Assembly (NCBI GenBank): GCA_019843655.1
Contig: JACDQD010000004.1
Span: 186,001-250,000, forward strand
DNA: 64,000 nucleotides
Origin: Lethocerus indicus
Lineage: Eukaryota; Arthropoda; Insecta; Hemiptera; Belostomatidae
Direction of reading: 5' to 3'
Shown: positions 25,801 through 37,827 of the stretch, in pieces
How positions within the stretch are numbered: position 1 is the first letter of the stretch
Layout: every line of letters begins with the position of its first letter
Notes under the pieces: generated by a model
Seen by the model: only the letters and a program-made list of their open reading frames with translations
What the model was told of the DNA's origin: nothing
Database searches by the model: none
Program-made: the position numbers and the translations under genes

Positions 25801-28800
25801 GATTGGTTTTAATTTAAATAAATCTATTTTTGTTAGAAAATTGTAGAAATCAGTTCTCTCTGTATATTTCCGGAACCAATTGGTTTTATATTTATTTTTG
25901 TTAGAAAATTCGGTAGAAATATTCCCGTACGTTCTTCTGTATATTTCTATATATTTATGTATACAAATTCATAATCCATATGGCAGATTAGCGGAGGGTT
26001 TTCGATTGGTTTTAATTTAAATAAATCTATTTTTGTTAGAAAATTGTTCAGGCCGGAACCAATATATTTATATTCGGTAGAAATATTCCCCGTACGTTCT
26101 TTCTGTATATTTCTATATATTTATGTATACAAATTCATAATCGAAGCGTAATGGCAGATATTAGCGGAGGGTTTTCGATTGGTTTTAATTTAAATAAATC
26201 TATTTTTGTTAGAAAATTGTTCAGGCCGGAACCAATATATTTATATTCGGTAGAAATATTCCCCGTACGTTCTCTCTGTATATTTCTATATATTTATGTA
26301 TACAAATTCATAATCGAAGCGTAATGGCAGATATTAGCGGAGGGTTTTCGATTGGTTTTAATTTAAATAAATCTATTTTTGTTAGAAAATTGTTCAGGCC
26401 GGAACCAATATATTTATATTCGGTAGAAATATTCCCCGTTCTCTCTGTATATTTCTATATATTTACAAATGGCGTAATGGCAGATATTAGCGGAGGGTTT
26501 TCGATTGGTTTTAATTTAAATAAATCTATTTTTGTTAGAAAATTGTTCAGGCCGGAACCAATATATTTATATTCGGTAGAAATAGTTCTTTCTGTATATT
26601 TCTATATATTTATATACAAATTCATAATCAAGCGTATATTAGGAGGGTTTTCCCCGTATTGGTTTTAATTTAAATAAATCTATTTTGTTAGAAAATTGTT
26701 CAGGCCGAACCAATATATTTATATTCAGAAATATTCCCGTACGTTCTTTCTGTATATTTCTATATATTTATGTATACAAATTCATAATCGAAGCGAATGG
26801 CAGATAATGGCAGATATTAGCGGAGGGTTTTCGATTGGTTTTAATTTAAATAAATCTATTTTTGTTAGAAAATTGGGCCGGAACCAATATATTTATATTC
26901 GATATTCTGTATGTTCTTATATTTAATGTATACAAATTCATAATCGAAGTTTTTAATTTTCGATTGGTTTTAATTTAAATAAATCTATTTTTGTTAGAAA
27001 ATTGTTCAGGCCGGAACCAATATATTTATATTCGGTAGAAATATTCCCTAGAAATATTCGAAGCGTAATGGCAGATTCTTTTCTTGGTTTTAATTTAAAT
27101 AAATCTATTTTGTTAGAAAATTGTTGTTCCGGAACCAATATTTTATATTCGGTATATTCCCGTATATGTATACAAATTCATAATCGAGCGTAATGGCAGA
27201 TATTAGCGGAGGGTTTCGATTGGTTTTAATTTAAATAAATCTATTTTTGTTAGAAAATTGTTCAGGCGGAACCAATATATTTATATTCGGTAGAAATATT
27301 CCCGTATGTTCTTCTGTATATTTCTATATATTTATGTATACAAATTCATAATCGCGTAATGGCAGATATTAGCGGAGGGTTTCTATTTTTGAGAAAATTG
27401 GTTTTAATTTAAATATTCCCCGTATGTTCTTCTCTATTTTGTTAGAATGGCAATTGTTCAGGCCGGAACCAATATATTTATATTCGGTAGAAATATTCCC
27501 GTATGTTCTCTCTGTTATTTCTATATATTTATGTATACAAATTCATAATCGTTATTTGGCTATATTGTTCATATATTTATATTCGGTAGAAATATTCATA
27601 CGGAAGTAATTTCGGAGGGTTTTCGATTGGTTTTAATTTAAATAAATCTATTTTGTTAGAAAATTGTTCAGGCCGGAACCAATATATTTATATTCGGTAG
27701 AAATATTCCATCGTTCTTTCTGTATATGTATACAAATTCATAATCAGATAGGCGTAATGGCAGATATTAGCGGAGGGTTTTCGATTGGTTTTAATTTAAA
27801 TAAATCTATTTTTGTTAGAAAATTGTTCAGGCCGGAACCAATATATTTATATTCGGTAGAAATATTCCCATGTTTTTCTCTGTATATTTCTATATATTTA
27901 TGTATACAAATTCATAATATATGGCAGATATTTGCAGGGGTTTTCGATTGGTTTTATTTAAATAAATCATTTTGTTAATTGTTCAGGCCGGAACCAATAT
28001 ATTTTATATTCGGTAGAGTATGTTCGTATATTTCTATATTTATGGCAGATATTAGCGGAGGGTTTTCGATTGGTTTTAATTTAAATAAATCTATTTTTGT
28101 TAGAAAATTGTTCAGGCCGGAACCAATATATTTATATTCGGTAGAAATATTCCCGTATGTTCTCTGTATATTTCTATATATTTATGTATATTTCTATATA
28201 TTAGCGGAGGGTATGTATACAAATTCAGGCCGGAACCAATAATCAGAAATATTCCCCGTATGTTCTCTGTATATTTCTATATTTATGTATACAAATTCAT
28301 AATCGCAGATATTAGCGGAGGGTTTTCGATTGGTTTTAATTTAAATAAATCTATTTTTGTTAGAAAATTGTTCAGGCCGGAACCAATATATTTATATTCG
28401 GTAGAAATATTCCTCATTTTCTCTGTATATTTCTATATATTTATGTTCTTTCGAAGCGTGGCAGATATAGCGGAGGGTTTCTTGGTTTTATTATTTTTTT
28501 GTTATGTAGGCGGAACCAATATATTTATATTCAAATTCATGTTCTTTCTGTAATCTATATATTTATGTATACAAATTCATAATCGCGTAATGGCAGATAT
28601 TAGCGGAGGGTTTTCGATTGGTTTTAATTTAAATAAATCTATTTTTGTTAGAAAATTGTTCAGGCCGGAACCAATATATTTATATTCGGTAGAAATATTC
28701 CCTGTATGTTCTCTCTGTATATTTCTATATATTTATGTATACAAATTCATAATCGAAGCGTAATGGCAGATATTAGCGGAGGGTTTTCGATTGGTTTTAA

Positions 28801-30040
28801 TTTAAATAAATCTATTTTTGTTAGAAAATTGTTCAGGCCGGAACCAATATATTTATATTCGGTAGAAATATTCCCCGTACGTTCTCTCTGTATATTTCTA
28901 TATATTTATGTATACAAATTCATAATCGAAGCGTAATGGCAGATATTAGCGGAGGGTTTTCGATTGGTTTTAATTTAAATAAATCTATTTTTGTTAGAAA
29001 ATTGTTCAGGCCGGAACCAATATATTTATATTCGGTAGAAATATTCCCCGTATGTTCTCTCTGTATATTTCTATATATTTATGTATACAAATTCATAATC
29101 GAAGCGTAATGGCAGATATTAGCGGAGGGTTTTCGATTGGTTTTAATTTAAATAAATCTATTTTTGTTAGAAAATTGTTCAGGCCGGAACCAATATATTT
29201 ATATTCGGTAGAAATATTCCCCGTATGTTCTTTCTGTATATTTCTATATATTTATGTATACAAATTCATAATCGAAGCGTAATGGCAGATATTAGCGGAG
29301 GGTTTTCGATTGGTTTTAATTTAAATAAATCTATTTTTGTTAGAAAATTGTTCAGGCCGGAACCAATATATTTATATTCGGTAGAAATATTCCCCGATGT
29401 TCTTCTCTGTATATTTCTATATATTTATGTATACAAATTCATAATCGGCAGATATTAGCGGAGGGTTTTCGATTGGTTTTAATTTAAATAAATCTATTTT
29501 TGTTAGAAAATTGTTCAGGCCGGAACCAATATATTTATATTCGGTAGAAATATTCCCCGTACGTTCTCTCTGTATATTTCTATATATTTATGTATACAAA
29601 TTCATAATCGAAGCGTAATGGCAGATATTAGCCGAGGGTTTTCGATTGTTTTAATTTAAATAAATCTATTTTTGTTAGAAAATTGTTCAGGCCGGAACCA
29701 ATATATTTATATTCGGTAAAATATTCTGTTCTTCTGTAATATTTCTATATATTTATGTATACATTAGTTCAGGCCGGAACCAATATATTTATATTCCCCC
29801 TATGTTCTTTCTGTATATTTCTATATATTTATGTATACAAATTCATAATCGAAGCGTAATGGCAGATATTAGCGGAGGGTTTTCGATTGGTTTTAATTTA
29901 AATAAATCTATTTTTGTTAGAAAATTGTTCAGGCCGGAACCAATATATTTATATTCGGTAGAAATATTCCCATACTCTGTATATTTCTATATATTTATGT
30001 ATACAAATTCATAATCAGCGTATGGCAGATATTAGCGGTC
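19850..30040 (+). repeat. 173-bp satellite DNA array, about 10.2 kb
   Basis: The word atggcagatattagc recurs at 28763, 28936, 29109 and 29282, giving an exact 173-bp period. Every monomer carries the same ordered words: ggttttcgattggtttt, aatttaaataaatctat, ttttgttagaaaattgttca, ggccggaaccaatatattta, attcggtagaaatattccc and tatacaaattcataatcg. All copies point the same way. The array has room for about 59 monomers. Some blocks (about 24.5-24.9, 26.1-26.4 and 28.6-29.6 kb) are near-identical full-length units. Others (about 19.9-20.4, 21.0-21.2, 22.6-23.9 and 26.6-28.5 kb) are cut and rejoined at odd points. The recurrent 60-116-codon open frames (MADISGGFSIG and so on) are monomer translations. 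They cannot stay open through the array because 173 is not a multiple of three. Confidence 0.97.
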
Positions 30041-30049
30041 ATATCTCAT

Positions 30050-30950
30050 AATGATTAGTTTTAATTTAAAATCTCCAAGCCCACACTTTTTGTAATAGCA
30101 CACATCTTTGGAGAGGGACACAATGTGAGAATGTGGTTGATTCACTATACATTTAGTATAAGCACACTAAACTCTGGCAGAATGCCAGATTTATAATAGA
30201 AGGATTTATGATTGGCCACAACAGAGACATTGCCTGACAATATTATATATCAGTGTTTATTAATTAGTATCCTACATACAGTTTAATGTATTATAACTAA
30301 TTACTGGGTTTCAATTTATCTTCTGTCTTAGGGAAAAATTTAGAAAGAGTTAAAATTCAATTAGCAGAGCTAAGTATTTTAAATGGAAATATTTTAACAT
30401 TTATTGTATATTTATAAGCTACCTTATAAGTGACTTTTTTAGTCATTTGGATCCAGATTAATCTAATTATTAATGGATCACATTTACCTATTACTAACAG
30501 ATCAGTTTTTTCACTAAGTAGTATAAAATATCTCGATTATAAATTAGTATAGTATATAGCATTAATATAACTAGTCGGGCTTTAATTTATAAGATAAAAA
30601 CCTCTGTTGTTGCGAGAAAATGATTCAGTGGTGGTTACAAGAAACTCGAGTGTTTTATAAATTTAAATATGTAACAAATTTATTGCCCATTTATAAAAAT
30701 TCAGATTGTGTTATAACCCGATGTTATAGGTTATCCGAACTGATTGAAATTGCTTTTAAATATTTTTTCTCATAAATAATTAACAGAAATAATTATCTAA
30801 AACAATATGTCATCAATGTCTAGTATTTTGTGGTACAAAAATCTAATTCGATGACTTTCAAATCCATTTTACAAATATTTCACACACGAACTAGGTTATA
30901 TTTTACCTTTTAAGCCCTTTTTAAGTATTAATGACAATAACTTTTATTTC
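30050..30950 (+). repeat. Satellite-flanking repeat, right copy (inverted B3, then direct A3)
   Basis: Part of block B lies at about 30120-30240, inverted relative to 18890-19030: ggccacaacagagacattg here, caatgtctctgttgtggcc there. Block A at about 30240-30920 is direct relative to the left copies. It shares taactaattactgggtttca with 19590 and ttggatccagatt, gtataaaatatctcga and aacccgatgttataggtta with 18060-18330. Confidence 0.75.
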
Positions 30951-33006
30951 TAAACTGGGATTCGTATAAAACATTTGAGAACAAAATTGTATACATTATT
31001 TAAGAAAATGTTTATCCAAAAAATAAATTGCTAAGGGTTTTTTAAATAGAAATATGTTTAAAATTGTCTATCGATTTATATACCCCCGCATAGAGCAATG
31101 ATCTATAAGAACTAGTTTATATTTAATTTCATGTGTCCGAAGAATTGAAAGAAATGGTTAAAAACACTGATTCACTTTCATTCTTACACAAACTCACTCC
31201 TTTTCACGTACCCATTCTCTTTTACTTTTACACACACTCATTCTTCTTCATTCTTACACAAACTCGCTCTCTTCGCTTGCCTATAATAAAGACTACAATA
31301 AGTCTAGAATAAAGGTCGATTGTACAATAAATAAGAAGGAAAAAACTAACGGCTTTTACATAATTTTATCCAGTATTAACGGCAATTATTCTTATTTCCC
31401 AACTAGAATAAATATAGAAAATGGGAGAACCAAATCTGTATGCACATTGTGTACATTATCGAATCAGTTTTCTTCAACTGTTTTGCAAGAAATACAATCC
31501 AGTATAATGTCCAGTATTTAGTAGTCTGAAATGAGCCTATCGAAACAATTATTTAAATCAATATTCCAAATATTTGACGCGTCACTCTCAAATGATAAAC
31601 ACCAAACAGTTAACCAAACTGTATTCACCAGTCAATATACGTTAACCTTGTCGCAATCGGCGACGAGTAAAACAACAACAAAAGTTATCGCTGCAAATAT
31701 ATTCTCCTCTCGTAGATTTCACTCGACTGGAAATTCCTGTACGGAATTTGTTGCAGTAAAATTTGGAAAAAAAAGGGGAAAAAGGGGAAAAAGGGAAAAA
31801 AGAAAAAATGTAAAAAGAGAAAAAAGGAGGGGAAAAAGAAATGAAAGAAAAGAAAGAAAAAAGTCAGGGAAGCAAACATAGAAGAAGAAAAAAAGTGAAA
31901 AAAAGGATAAAAAGGAAAAAAAGTAGAAAAAAATAAAAAAAGAAAAAAATGAAAAAAACGAAACCGAATTTTCGGGGTGATTATCGCGATTTTATAAAAT
32001 GGGAAATGACAAATTATTTATTAGAGTTGCTCGAAATAAGCGTCCGGTAAATAAACTTGGATTAGTCGGCCATTTTGGTCAACCGACACCGGCGGTTTCT
32101 ACTACTCGGATTTAAATTCGAATAACTTTTACCAAAAATGTAGTTTCAGAGTCGATCGAACCGTCCCCAATATCTCCGACGGGACGAGCAGTAAATTAAA
32201 CGATAATGTTCGACCAGTTCCTACTGAAATAGCCGAGACGGAAAACATTTCCAATATGTACAAAGGGGCAAAGAAGAAGGAATTCCGTTTCCGCCGATCA
32301 TAAAATTCCACGTACGTATCGTATAATATTTCATATGAAAACAAAGAATGATTCTTTTTTTCAATGCGAAATATTTCCTGATTCAATCGGCCGGTCTGGG
32401 CCGAACACAATGAACTGGGGGGTCGTATGACGTCACGATTTGTCCTTACTGAAGAATTATGCGTTTAAGAATCGATAAGAAAAATACCTAATTACATTTT
32501 GATATTCTTAAATAATATTTCATTGGAGAAGAAAGAATGTGATTCCGTTCATTTCTCTGAATGTAATCGATTTCCCTCTAATTGGTCCCCCGAACGATTT
32601 CCTTAAATGAACGAACCGATTCAAACCGTCTTCAGTTGAATAAGGTACACGAGAATTTTATTGTAAATTTCATTGCCGACTAAATTGTTGCGGAAAACGA
32701 TGAAAATTCAAAATTGAAGGTGTAAAGGAAGGTCACCCCACGAAACCTCTTTACAAAGGTTTGTTAACGAAAACCTCACAGCTACCTACCTCATTCAGTT
32801 AGTGTATTCCATAGTTATAGTTTTGATTACAGTTTACAATTTAACAGTTTACAGTTTTCACCTGGGGAGAGGGCGGGGGGCAGGTGATCGTTAAATATAA
32901 AAAAAAAATTCCAGGCAATTTCCAATAATTGTCTGATTTCCCATCCTTTCGGAAATATTTTTAACCACCGTCCTCTACTACTTTTTCAGATATATAATAA
33001 CTCAGG
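30950..33006. other. Non-coding stretch upstream of CHCHD7
   Basis: No gene is recognised. A strongly strand-asymmetric purine tract (mostly G and A) runs from about 31760 to 31960 and creates a spurious Lys-rich open frame. The 1 kb before the CHCHD7 start is ordinary AT-rich sequence. I could not point to a specific promoter element. Confidence 0.5.
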
Positions 33007-35015
33007 ATGGAAGGAGGAAGCAGCCGAAAAAAGCAACAGGCGATAAACCCCAAGCACATGAGCCAGTTGAACAACGAAGAGAACAACCCCTGTTATAAAG
33101 TGCGTAACTTCCCAATCTCCCTCCGATCGATCCAACTAACTGTTTGTATTTAAATCGAGTATCGGTTTTGAATTTCATCGTCTCTCCGAATATAGGGCTG
33201 TCGCGAAAGTTGGTGCCGATTTTCGATAGGCGGTATTGGGAAAGGTCTGAATACGATCGAATGTACATATTCCGAAAGTCAGTACTTGGGGCATATTTGG
33301 ACAAAAGTTCGGTTACGATAGAGTTAATTTTTATCTCGCTTTTATACGCCTTAGAATACGGTAGCGAAGAAAGCGCGTTGTAGGCATTTGACGCTTTAGT
33401 TTTTCCGAAAAGTCAAAAATGCCGCACGATTGGCAAACAAGATATTTGCTGTTTACGGCGGTGGTTTGCTCGGTTTAAAGCTGGAGATTTCGATCTCAAA
33501 GATATCAAGAACCGGCCCGGGATCCGATTAAAACGGTAGTCGAAAATAATCCGCGCTCAACGACACGTCAATTAGCGGAAATGCTAAATAAATTGAAATC
33601 GACTATCCACGACCGTATTGCGAAGCTTGGCTACATAAGGCGTCTCGATGTATACGGGCTCCCCACGCTTTTAACGGAGAAAAAATCTGCCTGACCGCTT
33701 TCCATTTGGCGTACTCGCTTTACAAGGAGGAGACACCATTTCGGCGATTAGTGACGGGCATGAAAAATGGTACGCTAAAACGAAAAGCGGCGAAAACACC
33801 TTTAACCGCCCCAAAATCCGTGTTCGTCCGAAGAAGGTAATGCTCTGTGTCGGGTAGGATTGGAAAGGGATCCTCCGTGAGCTTTTACTGCGGCGAGACA
33901 ATAAATTGGAAAATATCGCTCCCAATTAGACGAATTGAAGATCGAACAAAAGCGTCCAGAATTAGCGAAGCGTCAAATTAGGGAAAACCGCACGAACTTT
34001 CAGGACAACCCAATAAAACGAAATGATTTCTTTCGGATTGATTCGGTTATAGGTGCCCCAGAGTGGCCTCTGGTATATTTTCTATTATTATCTATATTTA
34101 TTGGAATTCATTTTTACAAATTGACGCCGGAAGTTGGCTTCATTTTCAGTTCAGGTAAACCCCGGCCTAGTTTACGCTAAAAAGCGATATCTGTTTCATT
34201 CGATATCGTGACCGACGCTCTAGGCGACTGTTTTTTTTTTTATTATTATTATTTCACTCAGAGAAGCGTGACATCTTTTGAGGGGAATGGAAAGGTCGAG
34301 TCCGTATTTTGGACGAGTTCGAGGCATGAGAGTCCGGAAAGAGTGATTGAGATATGTACGAATCTTGGATAGAGGGTATGCGCGTCCTGAATGTGGAAAG
34401 GATATGTCTCTCGGACCGGATAATTTATTGGAAGAAGCCGGTTGATATTAGTTAAATTACAAAATTGAACCTTTTGTACAATCGATAGTTTCCAAGGGGC
34501 GAAGGTTATAACAACGGTTGAAATAGATATCGAATAAAACAGATATCGATATATAACCTCGCCTATTAGGTTATCAGTGGGGGCCCCTCCTATTCTGCAT
34601 TTTAACTGAAATTGGACGAAATTATTTAGTGGATATTAGAAATATTTTCATTCTAATAAACCCGTACTCCCTTTGTTATCAGGAACAGACAATGTCGTTC
34701 GAGTGTTTGGATCAAAACCATTACGATTCCGAAATGTGCCAGAAACATTTCGACAACTACAAAGCGTGTAAATCGTTTTGGGTGAGTCCGGCCAATTTCC
34801 GTACATAATCTATGCGCAATTATCCGTTCAAGTGCTTCAGTGAATTGAACGCGATCCAAAATAATTCCTAAAATTGTATTCGATCTGTTTATTTCTGTTG
34901 TTCGCAGAATTCGGTCAAATCGCACAGGCGCGTCAACGGTATAAGGCCATACCTGCCACCGTTCGAAGAGAGGGCCCAGATCAAGGAGAAATTTTTACGC
35001 ACAGGAAACATTTAA
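33007..35015 (+). CDS. CHCHD7: CHCHD7 / COX23-like twin CX9C mitochondrial protein, complete
   Basis: Three exons, 33007-33099, 34683-34781 and 34908-35015 (TAA), code for 99 residues. Both introns are GT-AG and phase 0. The first pair of cysteines is split by intron 1. Joined, exons 1 and 2 read CYKEQTMSFEC and then CQKHFDNYKAC: two CX9C motifs separated by LDQNHYDSEM, which is the CHCH fold of the COX23/CHCHD7 family. Family knowledge: these small proteins are oxidised by the Mia40 relay in the mitochondrial intermembrane space, and yeast Cox23 supports cytochrome c oxidase assembly. The N-terminus is basic (SSRKKQQ) and has no cleavable presequence. The C-terminus keeps the family's RPYLPP-type stretch (GIRPYLPPFEER). 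Length fits the family. Intron 1 (1.6 kb) houses a decayed mariner and an R4 repeat. Confidence 0.95.
33130..34175 (+). mobile_element. Decayed mariner transposon with transposase fossil, in CHCHD7 intron 1
   Basis: Fragments of a mariner transposase are readable in shifting frames: RWFARFKAGDFDLKD and STTRQLAEMLN (helix-turn-helix part) near 33460-33590; STIHDRIAKLGYIRRLDV near 33600-33655; HLAYSLYKEETPF near 33705; and QIRENRTNFQDNP near 33970-34015. Frame changes and lost residues show that it cannot make an enzyme. The DDE/D-type catalytic core is only partly recognisable. It lies on the same strand as CHCHD7. I could not place the terminal inverted repeats with confidence. Confidence 0.85.
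34180..34600 (+). repeat. Dispersed repeat R4, left-part copy (CHCHD7 intron 1)
   Basis: Shared words include agagtccggaaagagtgatt, gagatatgtacgaat, ttgaaccttttgtacaat and gatatcgatatataacctcg. The same sequence lies inverted at about 40930-41300 in UBLCP1 intron 1. Part of its end (gcgaggttatacat-like, gtggggcccctattc-like) also appears at 42120-42240. Confidence 0.8.
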
Positions 35016-35624
35016 GTGCGCCAGTTTGTTAAACCGGAACAGAAATGCATTGTTTCTATCAAGAAAAAAAAAAGCTATTGTTCGAACTAGAGTATCGGTG
35101 TGTCAGCAGGCGGTGGTAGAGCATTGTCGGATTGTCGACTATAAGTTCGGTTTTATAGTGTTTCAAATATTATATAATATATAAATATTTATAGAATTAT
35201 AATTGTATTTTAATACATAGCGACGGGTTGTTTGAGAGGGAATAACGCTGAAATGTATGCAACAAATATTGTACTTTTGATTCCGATTATTCAGTCACCC
35301 TAAACATGGTATTAAATTGTCGTAAGCGTACAAAGTGTATAAGCCGATATTGTAGAATGGATGGATTGTTTTATGTTCAAAGATCGCACAGTTTATATTT
35401 TCCTTAATGAAATGTTTTCAACTGAACTTTTAAAAGAAACACTCATTTTATACCCTGAAAACGTTTTTATGAGGCTATTATAAGACAACATTTTTATTAT
35501 ATACTGTAAGGCAATAATTTGTACAAACGGAAAGCGCAAATTGATTATTCTATAGAGGCGAGCGAGAATTCGTGTAAGCCAATTCCAAAATCACATTTAG
35601 GAGAGATGAAAATATTTAAAATAG

Positions 35625-35634
35625 AATAAATAAA
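35625..35634 (+). terminator. CHCHD7 polyadenylation signal (two overlapping AATAAA)
   Basis: The string aataaataaa lies 610 bases past the CHCHD7 stop. It is the clearest tandem poly(A) hexamer in the 3' flank. Confidence 0.55.
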
Positions 35635-35925
35635 ACATTTACTCAATATTTCTTTTATTCATATAATAACATAAGTAACAAATTTGACAGTTTATATTAA
35701 AACAACTATACATACACATCGCATCAACAATTGGTGTTCATTTCCAACTTTTCGATATCTCATTTTTTTTGTTTTCACTTCTTGTTTCGAATTTCTATCT
35801 CTAAGTATCTTAGCGGAGGACTACGAATGCACTCTATGGTCGTTCTAGTTACACTTTTAAAAGGAAAAATAACAGACTGGATTATTATGAATTTTTTTGA
35901 GTATTGGACTTTTCAACACCGGTAC

Positions 35926-35974
<49 letters not shown>

Positions 35975-37827
35975 ACATTGTCAACACAACTGACATACTG
36001 ACCGCGGCTGTTGTTTTGACCCATGGTAGGCACGGATGGATTTATTGCATAGAATTTTTAACCCGGCTCAAATAATCCAAAAAAAATCAATCGGATAAAT
36101 GAAAATTCTTTTATTTGCACGAAGCAATTTACGGCTATAGGAATATTTCACCGCATTTCGCCAATCGGACTGCGACACCAAACTGTCTCATAACCTGGCG
36201 ATCCGAAGACTCCCAGTTTTTAAACCCTTTTATTTGTTATTAAGGTATTTCCTTTCGGTCAGCTTCAGAGATTTTATTCATCTACATTTATTTTCCGCGA
36301 TTAGGTCATATCCGTTGGTCACTTTATAAAATAGGCCATATTTCGTATAATCTATTGTTTCGATTACATCCCCGACTGAAGATTGAACCTGTTTTAAGTT
36401 TTATTTTTTGTTCCCGACAGAATTATTATTTTATACAAAGCTAACAGCAATTAGCGATATATTATTATATGTTACAGGAATTGTGGAATATTGACGGATA
36501 AAATACAAGCAGATATTACAGAAAATGTTAGCCGACACATGGGTCAAATATTATGTTTGTCTGGAATGATTTCAAACCTTTAACCGAATATCTATTACCG
36601 TTCGTCTAATTTCCACTGAGCTATTATAAAGCAATTCGATTCGACTATTTCATCTTTTAATATTTTCGCGAAAACGAATATCATTAAATCTATAGACAAA
36701 TAAAATATAAATTGGTCTCCCCCTCGACAGTATAGGGGGAGAGTCCGCTATCACCGCAAAGCTTTTAATATCGTAATAAAGGAGCGAGGCCCTGTTTGCA
36801 TTAATGCGCCGCGGTCGTATCGATCTATTGTAAATTTAAACACAAACTTTACACAACTGTTAATACTTGGACGTAAATGCCGAACTGTTAAGGATTTAAA
36901 TCATCACCGCAGATAAAATAATAAACTTGTCACATCAAGAATTAAAACTACAGGAAACATCTACATGTTCGACATGGCCCATGATTTATAATTTAGCCCA
37001 GTTTCGTACGTAATTGAATTTAAGAGCGATGTACAAGATCGTATTTGAAACTAGCGTATAAACTCGTGTTCGATTTACTTTGTAAAAAACGCTCTTCGAA
37101 AAAGTTTTTCATTCTACACCAATTTTAACCATATAGGGAGGTTATAAACAGTATAAGGTTACGAATCTGTGGCTCGCTAATAAACTAACTCCCCGTGTCC
37201 GTCACGTTATAATATTTGCGTCGACAGTCTAATAGTCTATTCGAGTACACAAAATTCGGTGAAATAATCGCGTCGGAAAAAAAAAAATACATTATCCGAA
37301 ATGAAGATCTGTTCGTATAAGTTGGCATTTAACGGTACGCACGTGACTGTACAAAATTATACCATCATAAAGAAATATTACAGTGCACAATAGTCTACAA
37401 TTGAGAAAGTTAAAATGTAATTGAGATCTGCAGTGAGTTGATAGTAAAAAAACAAATTCTGTGGTTTCGGGAAAAGATTGAACCATAATATGAGAAGCCA
37501 TCACATAGAAATTTTAACAGAAATTCTCTCGAATACCCTACCGACTCAGTTATTCTGATGCTTAAAATTTCCAAAAATAATACAGTAGTTTATTTAATAA
37601 GGATTCGGCGTCGTAACCTGCAGCGGTACGACATGCGGCAAATTGTACAAAGAAGGCCTCGATTCTTCGTTATTTTTTTTCTCTTCAAAAGTATTCGCAA
37701 AATATATTATAATAATAAAAACAACACCTAAATGCATATTTTCCTCTCTGAGATGACGACACGCACTTTTTTGTGTTTTTTTTTTTTTACACGGACTATG
37801 TACAGAGAGAGAGTGAGAGGAGGGCGG
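35635..37827. other. Spacer between the converging CHCHD7 and UBLCP1 genes
   Basis: No gene is recognised. It has a (TA)n tract at 35931-35971. On the minus strand an AATAAA (plus-strand tttatt at 37589-37594) lies 234 bases past the UBLCP1 stop and could be its poly(A) signal. Confidence 0.5.

Noticed and set aside
22166..30014. About twenty similar open frames (MADISGGFSIGFN, then KLFRPEPIYLYS) that look like a gene family
   Set aside because: They are translations of the 173-bp satellite monomer. The period is not a multiple of three, and the frames break at every monomer border.
31531..31881. 116-codon open frame with a very Lys-rich end
   Set aside because: Its second half is a purine tract (about 31760-31960) that gives Lys/Arg/Gly in this frame. 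The first half has no family signs.
32775..32805. The stretch ctacctacctcatt, reverse complement of a let-7-like seed
   Set aside because: The match covers only the seed and then departs from let-7. I see no hairpin precursor around it.
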